Source: JBGAHD01 sp044226395 (GTDB lineage: Bacteria > Pseudomonadota > Gammaproteobacteria > Xanthomonadales > Ahniellaceae). From it: a stretch of 64,000 nucleotides of DNA. The translations under genes and the position numbers were made by a program. Under the pieces are notes generated by a model that saw only the letters and a list, made by a program, of their open reading frames with translations, ran no database searches and was not told where the DNA came from. This document shows, piece after piece, positions 9,901-17,939 of this stretch. The stretch is from positions 248,001 to 312,000 of the forward strand of contig JBGAHD010000005.1 of NCBI GenBank assembly GCA_044226395.1, given 5' to 3'. Position 1 is the first letter of the stretch. Each line of letters opens with the position of its first letter.

Positions 9901-12900
9901 GTGTAGGCACAGGGCTGGCCGACGACGGCGACGCTGCTCGGCGTCGAAGTAAAGACCGGCGGATGATTGATCGTCTGACTCGACACGCCGATCTGGAAGG
10001 CTTGCTCCGCCGACGTCTGACCGTCGCTCACGCGCACGATCACGACCTGGGTGCCGAGTTGCGCCGTCGTCGGCGTCCAGCTGATGCTGCCTGACGCGGC
10101 TTGGATGGTCATGCCCGCGGGCGCGAGCGCCAGCGAGTAGCTCAGCGTGTCGCCATCGGCATCGCTGGCTTGCGCGGTGTAGGCATAGGCGCTGCCCACT
10201 TCGGCCTGCACGCCCGGCGTGCTGGTGAACACCGGTGCGTGATTGCTGCTGACTGTGACCGCGACTTTGAACTGCTGCGTGGCGAATCCACCCTGCGTGT
10301 CGTCCACGCGCAGCACGAAGTCATTGAGCCCTTGCTGGCTGGCACTCGGCGTCCAACGGATGGTCGCCGTGGCGGCGTCGAAGGTCACGCCCGCGGGGAA
10401 CTGCGGCAAGGTGTAAGTGAGCGGCTCGCCATCATCGTCGACGGCCCGAGCGGTGTAGGTGTAGACCGCGCCGGCTGGCGTGCTCTCGATCGGCTGCGTG
10501 ATGAAGCGCGGGCGATGATTGAGCGCGACGTCGATCTGCCACGAGCGCGTGGCGCTGAGACCACCGATGTCGGTGACGCGCGCGGTGACCGACTGCGTGC
10601 CCGCTTGGTTCGGCGCTGGCGTCCAGCGGATCTCGCCCGAGATCGGGTCGATGGTCATGCCGGTGGGCGCTTGCGTCAGCGCGAAGAACACATCGTCGCC
10701 GACATCGGGATCGCTCGTCGCGATCGTGGTGACATAGGTGTTGTCCGTGCGCGTCGCCGGCAGGCTGGCCGTGGTGATGCTCGGCGCTTGATTGAGGTTC
10801 TCGACGTTAACCGTGAACCATTGCGCGTCGAACAAGCCACCGTTGTCGACAGCGCGCGCCTGGAACAGCGGCGTGCGTACGAGATTGTTGTCCTCGAGGC
10901 ATTCGGCGTGCACGTTGTCGGAATCGACGCGCACGTACAGATCGTCGTGCACGGCGGTCAGATCGATGCCGTCGAAGGCCAGATCGATGCTCGCGTTCAC
11001 GGCGAGGGCATTGACCGTCTTCGTGCCCAGCAGAACACCACCGGCGCCCGGGTCGCCCGCGTAGAGCTTGACGCTGAAGGCGAGCTCCGCCGGCCACAAG
11101 CCGCGATTGACCACGCGCGTGAGCACGCGATCGTCGCGCGTCGGATCGATGCGCGTGTCGAAGGCGGTCAGATCGATCATGCCCAGCGCATGGCGATCCG
11201 GAAAATCATTCAAGCGGAAGGTGTTGTGGCGCGCCCAGGTGCCAACGTCCGACGTGCGCACGCTCAAATCATCGTTGATGTTGTCGATGTAGTAGCTGTG
11301 TTCGTTCCACAGCGCGCGCGTGGGCAGCAAGGGACGATCCTTGCCCTTGAAGGCGCGCAGGCCCGTGTTTGGCGCGGTGTTGAGATGACCGATCGCCGAG
11401 GACGTCACCAGGATCTCGCCAGCGCCGTCATTGTTGATGTCGGCGAACACAGGGTATTCGTGCGCCGTACCGTTCAAGTTGGCGACGGAATAGACGGTGC
11501 CACCGGTGCGGCCATCGAAGACCCAGAAGTTTTGTTCGTCGCTGTAGAGAATCTCGGCGATGCCATCGCCATTGATGTCGGCGGCGGTCGAGGACGAAAT
11601 GGCCGAGCTGAAGTCCTGCACATCACGCGACCACAGGAAGCGGCCGTCGGTGTCGTAGACGTTGTAGACCGTCTTGCCGGCCACGCCGACCTCGGGCAGA
11701 CCATCGCCATCGAAATCACCGATCGCGGGCGGACCACCGGGGCTGCCCAGGCGCGGACCGCCCTGACTTTCCCACAGCAGGGTGCCGTTGGCGCGATAGA
11801 CTTTCACGCCGTCATAGACGCTCACGATTTCGGGCAGGCCGTCGCCGGTGAAATCGGCCAGACCATTCTCTTGATAGTCACGTGCGTCGAACTGACGACG
11901 CACGCTGCCATCGGCATTGATGATGGCGCCGTTGAAGATCACTTCGGCCTGACCGTCGCCTTCGAGGTCGGCGATGATCGACAGCGGATGGTGATTGATG
12001 TTCTCGGGCACATTGGCCGTCCACAGCAACTGGCCCTGCGCATTGAAGGCGCGCTTGCCGACGACGATCTCGACATTGCCGTCGCCATTGAGATCACCGA
12101 TGGCGGGCGCGCCCCAGCCGAAATCCTGGTTCTGCGAGATGTGCCACTTCGGCGTGCCGTCGTGCTCGACGGCGATGAGGCCGGAGTCGTCGGAGGGCAC
12201 GATGATTTCCGGAAAGCCGTCGTGATCGATGTCGGCCACGGCCGGGCTCGATGGCGGACGCGTTTCATAGCCGGGCGTGGTCACGGCCCATAAGGTCTGA
12301 CCGGTGACGCCGTCGATCGCGTGCAGCACGCCGCCCGCGAAGTGCGAGGCGACATAGGCATTGGCGAGAATCGCCACGCGATCGTGCGTGTCGACCTTGC
12401 CGTCGCCATTGGTGTCGCTCAGCGGCGCGACCATCGGCGTCGACAACATCTGATTGGCGGTTGGCGCTTGCGTGCTGCCGGACCAGTACCACATCACTTC
12501 GAGCGAGGTCGGTTTGTCGAGCGCGGGATGACGGCACGCGAGATCCTGTCGACGGATGCTCTGCGCGTACGTGCTGCCGGCCTGCCACTGCAACAAGCCC
12601 GTGCCCGAAGCGATCGTGGCGCCCGTGGGCGCGCGAGGCATCTGGTACGACAACACATCGCCCGCATCGGGATCAGTGGCGTCGACGTCGTAGGTGAACG
12701 TGGCGCTCTCGTTGATCGTCGACGTGGGCGTCGTGGTGATCGTCGGCGCGGCATTGGCGCGCGTGACGTTCACGGTGAAGGATTGGGTGACGCTGCCGCC
12801 CTGCCCGTCTTCGACGCGCACGGTGAAGGTCTGATTGCCCGATTGATTCGCGGCGGGCGTCCAGGTGATTTGGCCGGTGCCGACGTCGATGCTCGCGCCT

Positions 12901-15900
12901 GATGGCTGCGTGCTGAGGGAGTAGCTCAGCGCGTCGCCATCGGCGTCGCTGGCGATGACTGTGTAGGCGAAGGCCGAGCCCGTGGAACCCGTGGTTGGCG
13001 GCGTGGATTTGATCGTTGGCGCATCGTTGATCGATGCGATCGTCACCGCAACCGTCGCCGGCACGGAGTCTGCGACCCCATCGCTTGCCACGAAGGCAAA
13101 GCTATCTTCGCCGTGGTAGTTCGCGCTCGGCGTGTAGGTCAACGCCGGCGCAGTGCCCGAGAGCGTGCCGTGCGTGGGCAGCGTGGTGACACGGAAGGTG
13201 AGCGCGTCGCCGTCGAGGTCTTCGCCGGCGAGCGTGATCGCGAGCGAGGCATCTTCGTCGAGCGTGAGTGCTTGCGTCGTGGCGCTCGGCGCGTCGTTGA
13301 TCGCGCGGATGGTAATCGTCACCGAGGCCGCGGCGGAATCGACCGTGCCATCGTTGACGACGAAGGTGAACGCGTCGCCGCCGTGGTAGTTGGCGTTGGG
13401 CGTGTAGGTCAGCGCGGGCGCGGTGCCGCTGAGCGTGCCGTGCGTGGGCGGGGTGACGACGCGGTAGGTGAGCGTGTCGCCGTCGAGGTCTTCACCGACG
13501 AGCGTGATGGGAGTGGCAGTGTCTTCGTCGAACGTGGGCGTTTGCGCGGTGGCGATGGGCGCGTCGTTGATCGGATCGACGGTGATCGACACCGTGGCCG
13601 CGCCCGAGGTCAAGGCGCCGTCGCTGACGGTGAAGCGCAGGCTGTCGGTGCCGTGGTAGTTCGCGGCGGGCGTGTAGGTGAGCGTGGGCGCGGTGCCGGT
13701 CAAGGTGCCTTGGGTCGGCGGCAGCGTGACGGCGAAGCTCAGCGCATCGCCATCGGGATCGCTGCCCGCGAGTGTAATCGCGAGAGTGCCGTCTTCGTTC
13801 ACGTGCACGGCTTGCGCGGTGGCCGTGGGCGCGCGATTGACGGCGCGAATCGTGATGGTGACGGCGACGGGCGCGGAATCGACCGTGCCGTCGTTGACGA
13901 CGTAGGTGAAGCCATCGGCGCCGCTGTAGGCTGCGTTCGCGGTGAAGCTCAGGCTCGGCGCGGTGCCGCTGAGCGTGCCGTGCGCGGGCGGAGTGACGAT
14001 GCGATAGGTCAGCGCGTCGCCATCGATATCAGTGCCACCGAGCGTGATCGGCGCGCTGGCGCCTTGATCGAGAGACAGCGAGCGCGGCTGCGCCGTGGGC
14101 GCATCGTTGATGGCCTTGATGTCGATGTCGATCTTGGCGGTGTTGGATGTCGCCGTGCCATCGGACGCCTGGAAGGTGAAGGCATCATTGCCGAAGAAGT
14201 TCGCGTTCGGCGTGTAGATCAACGCGGGCGCGGTGCCGGAGAGCGTGCCGTGTTCGGGCGCGGCGATCACGGTGTAAGTCAGGGCGTCGCCATCGGCGTC
14301 GGTGGCGCTCAGCGTGATGGGCAGCGCGACATCTTCTTCGCCGACCGATCCTTGATCGAGCGCGACCGGCGCGTGATTGCTCGCGCCCGTGATGGTGATA
14401 TCGACCACGGCCTGTTCCGACGTGAACTCGGCATCGGCCACGGTGTAAGTGAAGCGATCGCTGCCGACATAACCCACGGCGGGCGTGTAGGTCAGGTTCG
14501 GCGCGGTGCCGCTCAAGGTGCCGTGCGTGGGCGGCAGCGCGATGGCATAGGTCAGCGTGTCGTTGTCGGGATCGGTGCCGAGCAAGGTGACGCTGACGCT
14601 CGTGTTCTGCGCTGTGCTGATCGCGCGTGCTTGCGCGGTTGGCGCATGGTTGTAGCAAGTCGCCGCGCCTTGATAGGTGAACGACAGCGTGCCCTGCCCG
14701 GTCAGCGAGAACGCGCTCAAGCGAATGCGCGCGAAGCTGGCGGTCTTGTAGGCGAGATTGGCGCCATTGCCGCGCGTGGTGCTCCACGCGGGAATGAGGA
14801 TGTCGCGGCCGAGCAGCGAGGTCATCGCGTCGCGCACGGCATTGGCGTTCATGCTGCCGGTGGCGCCTCCGATGAAGTCGTTGATATGGGCGACGTGGTC
14901 GCTGGCGTTGTCCGGATTGATGTAGGTGTAGCTGTCACCGGGCGGCACGAGACTTTGCGCCAGCGTCGGCGCGCTCGGGCTACCGGCCCAACTGAGCCAG
15001 CCGAAGTTGCCCGCGCCCGAACCGCGCGCGACGTTGTTGAAGGCTTGACCCGTCGTGGCGCCCGTGAACAGCGACGCGGGCACGGTGATGGGATAGATCG
15101 GGCAGAAGTCCTGCGTCACGCGCAAGGTGTAGTTCTGCGCGGTCGTGGCGCCATGGCCATCGTTGGCTTGCAGCGCGACAGCGTGCGTGCCGATCTGCGC
15201 GGCCGTGGGCACCAGGCGGAACTCACCGTTGCTGACGCTCATGCCGCTGGGCGAGGTGGTCGCGCTCGTGGTCACGACGTCGTTGTCGGGATCGATCACG
15301 ATCGGGGCGTAGCGATACGTCTCGCCCACGCGCGCCATCGTGCTGGGTTGCGTCAGGAACACGGGCGCTTGATTGATGCGCGGCAGGCCACAGCCGCGGA
15401 AGGGCTCGTGGTTCAACTGCATGATGCCGTTCCACGACTTGGCGACAACCGTGCCTTTGACCACGCCCTGCGGCGTGTTGATGTCGGCCAGCGGCGCGAG
15501 AATGCTACCTTCGATGCCGATGCTGGTCAGCGTCAACGTGGTCGCTTGCGGAAAGTTGAACAGCACGCGCGAACGAATGGCGGCGAGGCTTTCCAAACTG
15601 AAGTTGGCGAGCTGCGCGCTGGCGCCGGTGATGTTGAACACGACCGTCGCGCCCGCGGGCAAGCCGTCGACGGCGAAGGTGTGCGAGCTTTGCACCGTCG
15701 CCGCCGGAATCTGAAACACCTGCAGCGCGGCACTGCCGCTGCCATGCAGATACAAGCCACCATAGTTTTGCTGCCACGTACCGTTGGCCGGCAGGGCCGC
15801 GACCGCCGTGCTCAGTGCTTGCAAGTACGCGCGTTCCGCGGCGAAGTCGAAGGGCAAGTTCGCCTTGGACGTGATGCTTTGATCGGCGCTCAGACCATTG

Positions 15901-16616
15901 ATCACCGGCGCGCCCACGCCGCTGGTCTCGCCACCCGCCAAGGCGCTGCCAAAGTACAGTCGGCCCGATGCAAAACTCAGATCACCGCCAGCGATCAGAC
16001 TCTGGCCCGCGCTCAGGGCTGTCAGTTGATCAGCGATGGAATAGTTGGTGAGGCTGATATTGCCGGCGGCCGCGAGACGCCCCTGCACATCGGACGATTG
16101 CGCGGTGAAGTTGCCGAGGAAGAAGCCGTTGAAATCGCCCGCGCGTCCGAGCGCGTTGCATTCGGTGGGCAGGGTCGGTGATGAGGCTTGAACGAAAGCC
16201 GTGTTCGTCGCGGGCACCGAAGCGATGACCGTCGCGCCTTCGCTCAAGCGATGCGTGGCCGTGCCGCTGACGATGGGTGATCGCACATAGGTTTCGGAGC
16301 GTGGCCGCAAGCGCCAGCTTGCGCTGAAGGCGCTGCCCGGCGCGTCGAAGCGCACCCAGCGATCTTTCGTGTCGCTGTTGCGCAGTTGCCAGACGGTGTA
16401 GCGCGCCGCGCCCGAGACATCGAGCTGCACGCCCATCGCGGTCAACCGCAGCTGGCTGTTGCCCTGCCCGGCGTCGCTGCCGGTGTAGGCGACGGTCGCC
16501 AGGCCATTGCTTCGCAGCAGATCATCCAGGCGCGGCGCGCCTTGGGCGAAAGCAAAGCCTTGCAGGACCTGCGCGAGCAGCAGGCTCAACAGCAACACGA
16601 GATTCTTCGAGCGCAT
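3948..16616 (-). CDS. Giant Sec-exported Rhs/YD-repeat polymorphic toxin with NucA/NucB-type DNase tip
   Basis: The 4222-aa product starts with a Sec signal peptide (residues 1-25, LLLSLLLAQVLQGFAFAQG). A choice-of-anchor-A domain follows (about 150-405, AGDFNGFFLGNF). Next are a putative-Ig domain, an unnamed region (505-660), six 90-aa cadherin-like units with the pattern HGTLSGTAPxLTYTP (660-1190), and two more Ig-like units. An FG-GAP propeller (1380-1790, repeats like GDFDGDGLPEVGV) carries an EF-hand-like DTNGDGKVDTHD. After it come a CARDB-like domain (1800-1915), six more putative-Ig units (1940-2490), the Rhs entry region near 2680, YD repeats (2860-3940) and the Rhs core end (RARYLNPGTGRFLQQDP, near 3955). 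The last 227 residues are a toxin domain with CDEYPFATTSQGG near 4140. AGGA lies 6 bases before the ATG. The C-terminus is AT-rich. It likely acts in contact-dependent competition; its export route beyond Sec is unknown. Confidence 0.9.
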   Translation of the reverse strand: MRSKNLVLLLSLLLAQVLQGFAFAQGAPRLDDLLRSNGLATVAYTGSDAGQGNSQLRLTAMGVQLDVSGAARYTVWQLRNSDTKDRWVRFDAPGSAFSASWRLRPRSETYVRSPIVSGTATHRLSEGATVIASVPATNTAFVQASSPTLPTECNALGRAGDFNGFFLGNFTAQSSDVQGRLAAAGNISLTNYSIADQLTALSAGQSLIAGGDLSFASGRLYFGSALAGGETSGVGAPVINGLSADQSITSKANLPFDFAAERAYLQALSTAVAALPANGTWQQNYGGLYLHGSGSAALQVFQIPAATVQSSHTFAVDGLPAGATVVFNITGASAQLANFSLESLAAIRSRVLFNFPQATTLTLTSIGIEGSILAPLADINTPQGVVKGTVVAKSWNGIMQLNHEPFRGCGLPRINQAPVFLTQPSTMARVGETYRYAPIVIDPDNDVVTTSATTSPSGMSVSNGEFRLVPTAAQIGTHAVALQANDGHGATTAQNYTLRVTQDFCPIYPITVPASLFTGATTGQAFNNVARGSGAGNFGWLSWAGSPSAPTLAQSLVPPGDSYTYINPDNASDHVAHINDFIGGATGSMNANAVRDAMTSLLGRDILIPAWSTTRGNGANLAYKTASFARIRLSAFSLTGQGTLSFTYQGAATCYNHAPTAQARAISTAQNTSVSVTLLGTDPDNDTLTYAIALPPTHGTLSGTAPNLTYTPAVGYVGSDRFTYTVADAEFTSEQAVVDITITGASNHAPVALDQGSVGEEDVALPITLSATDADGDALTYTVIAAPEHGTLSGTAPALIYTPNANFFGNDAFTFQASDGTATSNTAKIDIDIKAINDAPTAQPRSLSLDQGASAPITLGGTDIDGDALTYRIVTPPAHGTLSGTAPSLSFTANAAYSGADGFTYVVNDGTVDSAPVAVTITIRAVNRAPTATAQAVHVNEDGTLAITLAGSDPDGDALSFAVTLPPTQGTLTGTAPTLTYTPAANYHGTDSLRFTVSDGALTSGAATVSITVDPINDAPIATAQTPTFDEDTATPITLVGEDLDGDTLTYRVVTPPTHGTLSGTAPALTYTPNANYHGGDAFTFVVNDGTVDSAAASVTITIRAINDAPSATTQALTLDEDASLAITLAGEDLDGDALTFRVTTLPTHGTLSGTAPALTYTPSANYHGEDSFAFVASDGVADSVPATVAVTIASINDAPTIKSTPPTTGSTGSAFAYTVIASDADGDALSYSLSTQPSGASIDVGTGQITWTPAANQSGNQTFTVRVEDGQGGSVTQSFTVNVTRANAAPTITTTPTSTINESATFTYDVDATDPDAGDVLSYQMPRAPTGATIASGTGLLQWQAGSTYAQSIRRQDLACRHPALDKPTSLEVMWYWSGSTQAPTANQMLSTPMVAPLSDTNGDGKVDTHDRVAILANAYVASHFAGGVLHAIDGVTGQTLWAVTTPGYETRPPSSPAVADIDHDGFPEIIVPSDDSGLIAVEHDGTPKWHISQNQDFGWGAPAIGDLNGDGNVEIVVGKRAFNAQGQLLWTANVPENINHHPLSIIADLEGDGQAEVIFNGAIINADGSVRRQFDARDYQENGLADFTGDGLPEIVSVYDGVKVYRANGTLLWESQGGPRLGSPGGPPAIGDFDGDGLPEVGVAGKTVYNVYDTDGRFLWSRDVQDFSSAISSSTAADINGDGIAEILYSDEQNFWVFDGRTGGTVYSVANLNGTAHEYPVFADINNDGAGEILVTSSAIGHLNTAPNTGLRAFKGKDRPLLPTRALWNEHSYYIDNINDDLSVRTSDVGTWARHNTFRLNDFPDRHALGMIDLTAFDTRIDPTRDDRVLTRVVNRGLWPAELAFSVKLYAGDPGAGGVLLGTKTVNALAVNASIDLAFDGIDLTAVHDDLYVRVDSDNVHAECLEDNNLVRTPLFQARAVDNGGLFDAQWFTVNVENLNQAPSITTASLPATRTDNTYVTTIATSDPDVGDDVFFALTQAPTGMTIDPISGEIRWTPAPNQAGTQSVTARVTDIGGLSATRSWQIDVALNHRPRFITQPIESTPAGAVYTYTARAVDDDGEPLTYTLPQFPAGVTFDAATATIRWTPSASQQGLNDFVLRVDDTQGGFATQQFKVAVTVSSNHAPVFTSTPGVQAEVGSAYAYTAQASDADGDTLSYSLALAPAGMTIQAASGSISWTPTTAQLGTQVVIVRVSDGQTSAEQAFQIGVSSQTINHPPVFTSTPSSVAVVGQPCAYTATATDEDGDSITFAIANAPEGATINATSGALSWTPTAAQVGARTFTLEARDARGAVATQTFTLTVNDNDAGNHPPVISTSAPLAATVGVAYAYDLNATDADGDTLSYALTTSPAGMSIDALTGAIAWTPSVTQIGSHEVEVSVNDGHGATGTQHFTLVVSAANSNHAPTVTSTPAPNARATREYQYNLDATDEDGDTLTYTLTTAPAGMSIDAATGLIRWTPVAEGSATVTARVADAQAFIDQTWTITVSAATGALTATVTATPNLIAPGEPVSLLLQYTCAAGAVTRSLTVDGATVVLNAAGEASFTSSVIGRHVVEGSVTDPYDTATATTEFFVSDPSDTEPPVVELLSPTDASEISAPTPVRGTVTDAALANWKLFLRPANTPDAVATVLAQGSNTFTAQDFARFDPTLMLNGQYALILQATDTSGRVSSDSAVVIVSGDMKVGHFSITFEDVSVPLAGIPVRVLRTYDTRRKSEKLDFGYGWSLDYQNVRVHESRRLGFSWRVQEINDGFFVKYCVVPAGDPTVTVTLPDGDVETFHAKAVPECSQIQPEINVHLEFEPGNRTRTKLKQTSYGLVRVATVGNNVVSNIVDPEAPTVPIDPTTYELTTADGMVYKLDQTFGIRQVVDPNGNTLNYSNSGIVHSSGVGIQFVRDAQNRIEDMILPDGKLLSYTYTAQGDLQAMSDQLNQVTQYTYETVRLPHYLRDIIDPRGVRVSRNEYDDDGRLIATIDADGHRIEMHHDIDGRSESVRDRRGNTTVHLYDDRGRVLASTNALSETTHYTYDADDNVLTETDPLGHVTTYTYDAQGNRLTETNALGEVTTSTFDNRNHLLTQVDALGRTVMANTYNPNSGALLTTTDAVGNTTEFGYDSGIGSTETGELTSLIDAAGNTTTYFLNPPQYWRTKETDALGHITHMAYNDMGRVIRQTRERTVANVAPGAAAKGRTPQIAKATVTETTTTTYDDKGRVVRVDQPDGSFTTTQYDGNDKPTHECDSANRCTVTTYDARGNVSRIDYSDGTYETKTYDENGNVIAETDRQGHTTRMVYDAADRLIETIQPDTTPGTDADNPRTTTSYDAAGRVIASTDELGRITRYEYDDAGRRTKVIQSKPDGSAGDGPTTTTEYDASGRRTAMVDALGHRTTYRYDDAGKLLETTFHDGTSVSTVYDELGRKISETDQAGRITQYGYDELGRLIDVTLPPANVGDAPSITRYTYDEWGNRITQTDAAGRVTRWTHDSQGREITRTLPLGQRESMQYDLLGNRVSSTDFRGRVVGYTYDDQNRLTGIDYPTDHDATMTYTPEGQRATAIDGRGTSSWGYDERHRLVTATDAEGRTITYTYDKAGNLLSRVSPAATHTYTYDALNRLSTVTATVAGDAPRVTRYTYDAVGNRATMTGAEGTQTVYSYDDLNRLTHLVKRTAANAPLFEATYTLDPSGMRTHVAENDDQGHLRDVTWTYDGQKRLTGEAISHRDATVTRNATWAYDTVGNRLTQTIVPGVGPMRVTTYTYDDNDRLLTESEQIGSSTPVQTLYAYDAQGNTTGKSKPGELMEYAYDDANRMVEFRSGGNRTTYEYNVDGIRMAQTTFSGSTSTETQYLVDGNHAYAQVAEEWISENNASAKLGAVFSYGDDIISQVRCTPNSATTCANASYSALQADGFGSTRKLTNQDGTVIGLYEYSGWGETIHESGTSTLEHKYRGEQEDANSAQYYLRARYLNPGTGRFLQQDPLWGSANNPFSLQRYGYSEGDPLGKMDPNGMAAVNLEETQVVANLQLQLGRSVVVPIIETAANGTIRYSLEGYLKRRIIASLVAGAGTAILVVAKVYVEKCIRTGRCEIGTPIVNTGSNIPEHSQHIDDSQNGMGSNGKATPIFLNYGPRNPVDYNNTGHCNEYARGIEFVEKAVCDEYPFATTSQGGQENYDAGKVSLKLLPFHEMSLQRDLLRDFYRANRVSPDGSSSASRFISLAYTSLPSGFSLPNGAWRTWP
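3951..4629 (-). other. C-terminal toxin module: NucA/NucB-type DNase domain
   Basis: This codes for the part of the Rhs protein after the DPNGM junction. It begins with a region holding one hydrophobic helix (IIASLVAGAGTAILVVAKV), which may help entry through a membrane. It then has HCNEYARG, the NucA/NucB signature CDEYPFATTSQGG, and a closing DLLRDFYRANRVSPDG. In NucB-type DNases the Asp-Glu of this signature belongs to the active site. Base composition falls to 27 GC of 60 in 4081-4140, against 44 of 60 in 14041-14100 of the same gene. This is the usual sign of an exchangeable Rhs tip. Confidence 0.8.
4800..8040 (-). repeat. Rhs YD-repeat array
   Basis: The minus strand codes for dozens of roughly 20-residue units of the form YDxxGR/NLxxxTDxxG, such as YEYDDAGRRTKVIQ and YAYDDANRMVEFRS. 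Such units build the hollow beta-cocoon shell that holds the toxin tip in Rhs/TccC proteins. On the plus strand the array shows as a recurring 'gtcgtcgtaggtgta' word. Confidence 0.85.
13020..14650 (-). repeat. Six tandem 90-aa cadherin/Ig-like units
   Basis: The plus-strand word GTGCCG or its variant recurs at 13153, 13423, 13693, 13963 and 14233, exactly 270 bases apart, and again 273 bases later at 14506. Each unit codes for a cadherin-like domain starting ND/NHAPxA and containing DGDALTYRV, HGTLSGTAP and FTFVVNDG. The strict period suggests duplication or gene conversion inside the giant gene. Confidence 0.85.
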
Positions 16617-17081
16617 GAGTGTTCCTAGGGCACGAGTCGACGCGCGATCGTCGACGGGCGGCCGAGTATCCGGCGTTCCATCTCACGACCTGCGATGTGT
16701 GAATGACGAAAAAGAGTTTGACTAGCGCATCATTCGTGGATTGCCCCCAATCACGAATGATGTCGCGATGGCGACGAAAGGCTTGACAATCGTTCAAGCG
16801 TTCTCGTGCATCGCTGGCGCATGGTAGTGGCGGCAATTTACGAATTGCAAGCCGATTTCCAGTCAAGAAGATGACCGGTAGCGGGCAGGCCGCGCCGAAC
16901 GCGGAGGATTGACAACATCAAACTTTTGGCAGTCGGGTTTGGAATGACGCCCGATGAGTCGTCCCGGCGCGGACTCGCGCCCTGTTCGCTGATTTCATCG
17001 AATGGCAGCGACGTTTGCGAAAATCGCCGACTACGAGGGACCGCTTCGTTGCTTCGAGGGGAACCCGCGACTACGCGCGCT
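16617..17081. other. Upstream region of the giant Rhs gene, no gene seen
   Basis: This 465-base stretch separates the Rhs start from the end of mscS. It is less GC-rich than the flanking genes in its left half (16690-16850). It contains the hairpin at 16728-16762 and a small inverted repeat, CTTGA-N7-TCAAG, near 16781-16797. The Rhs promoter must lie here, but I cannot point to a convincing -10/-35 pair on the minus strand. The short open frames across it lack ribosome sites and family features. Confidence 0.5.
16728..16762. promoter_or_regulatory. Long inverted repeat 112 bases upstream of the Rhs start
   Basis: CATCATTCGT...ATTG pairs with CAAT...ACGAATGATG around a short C-rich loop, giving about 15 paired bases with one bulge. 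It lies in the leader/promoter zone of the toxin gene. It could be an operator, a protective hairpin in the 5' leader, or a terminator for mscS transcription; no T-run follows on the minus strand. Confidence 0.4.
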
Positions 17082-17909
17082 TCAGCGCGCCTCATCCGCG
17101 GCCCGCGCCCCACGCGCCGCGACCGCCAGCTTGACCCCACCTTCGTCCAATCCCGATCGAATGCGATCGAGCAAGGCGCTGTGCAGATCCCAGAAGTCCG
17201 TGGTGGTGGCCCAAGGACGCGCGGTCATTTCGACGCCGAGTTCGCTCAAGCGCGTGATGACGATTTGCGCCGGTGGCGTGGTGAGCACGCGCGGGTCGGC
17301 ATCGATGATGTCGCGCGCGATCTTCATGGCCTTGGCGGTGTCGCTGTCGTGCACCAGCACGAAGGGCAGTTCCAGGCGTCGCGTGCCGCGCGCGCTGAAG
17401 TTGACGATGGGCTGATTCATCACTTGCCCGTTGGGCACGACAATGACGCGGTTGTCGTTGGTGACCAGGATGGTTTGCAGCAGATCGATGCGCTGCACCG
17501 TGCCGCCTTGCCCGCCGATCTCGACGTAGTCGCCCGCGTGAAACGGCCGCGTGACCACGAGCAGCACGCCCGCCGCGAGATTGCCGAGCGAGTCCTTCAA
17601 CGCAAGGCCAATCGCCAAGCCCGCCGCGCCCAACGCGGCGAGCAAAGACGCGGTGGGCACGCCGGCGCGATCGAGCGCGCCGACGACGACGAGCACCGAT
17701 AAGCCGGTGTAGACCGCGTTGCGCAGGAAGGTCGCCAGCACGGCGTCGCCGCCGCGCTTTTGAATCGTGCGTCGCACGAGGCTGGCCAATCGCCGCGCCA
17801 GCCAAAGACCGAGCAGCAAGATCACCAGCGCCGTGATCAGGCGCAGACCGCCGTGCACGAAGTCATCGCGCCAGGCGTCGTAACGCAACCACTTCAACCA
17901 AGCATCCAT
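17082..17909 (-). CDS. mscS: MscS-family small-conductance mechanosensitive channel
   Basis: The 275-aa inner-membrane protein has the size of a minimal MscS. Three membrane helices are visible: about 20-41 (LRLITALVILLLGLWLA), 62-83 and the pore helix near 85-112, which has the Gly/Ala pattern ALGAAGLAIGLALKDSLGNLAAG. A beta domain follows (FHAGDYVEIGGQGGTVQRI, then VPNGQVMNQPIVNFS) and then an alpha/beta C-terminal domain. Such channels release solutes on hypo-osmotic shock. The gene starts 30 bases downstream of the pyruvate kinase stop on the same strand, so it may be co-transcribed with pyk. Confidence 0.93.
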   Translation of the reverse strand: MDAWLKWLRYDAWRDDFVHGGLRLITALVILLLGLWLARRLASLVRRTIQKRGGDAVLATFLRNAVYTGLSVLVVVGALDRAGVPTASLLAALGAAGLAIGLALKDSLGNLAAGVLLVVTRPFHAGDYVEIGGQGGTVQRIDLLQTILVTNDNRVIVVPNGQVMNQPIVNFSARGTRRLELPFVLVHDSDTAKAMKIARDIIDADPRVLTTPPAQIVITRLSELGVEMTARPWATTTDFWDLHSALLDRIRSGLDEGGVKLAVAARGARAADEAR

Positions 17910-17939
17910 CGACCGCGACTCCGCTGTGATCGCGAAGGC

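Noticed and set aside
13113..16181. Open frame of about 1000 codons on the plus strand, opposite the Rhs gene
   Set aside because: It is the shadow of GC-biased codons of the minus-strand gene. It has no family features or ribosome site and is rich in Arg, Gly and Val. Similar long shadows at 5421-6557, 6573-10094 and 10101-12293 were rejected for the same reason.
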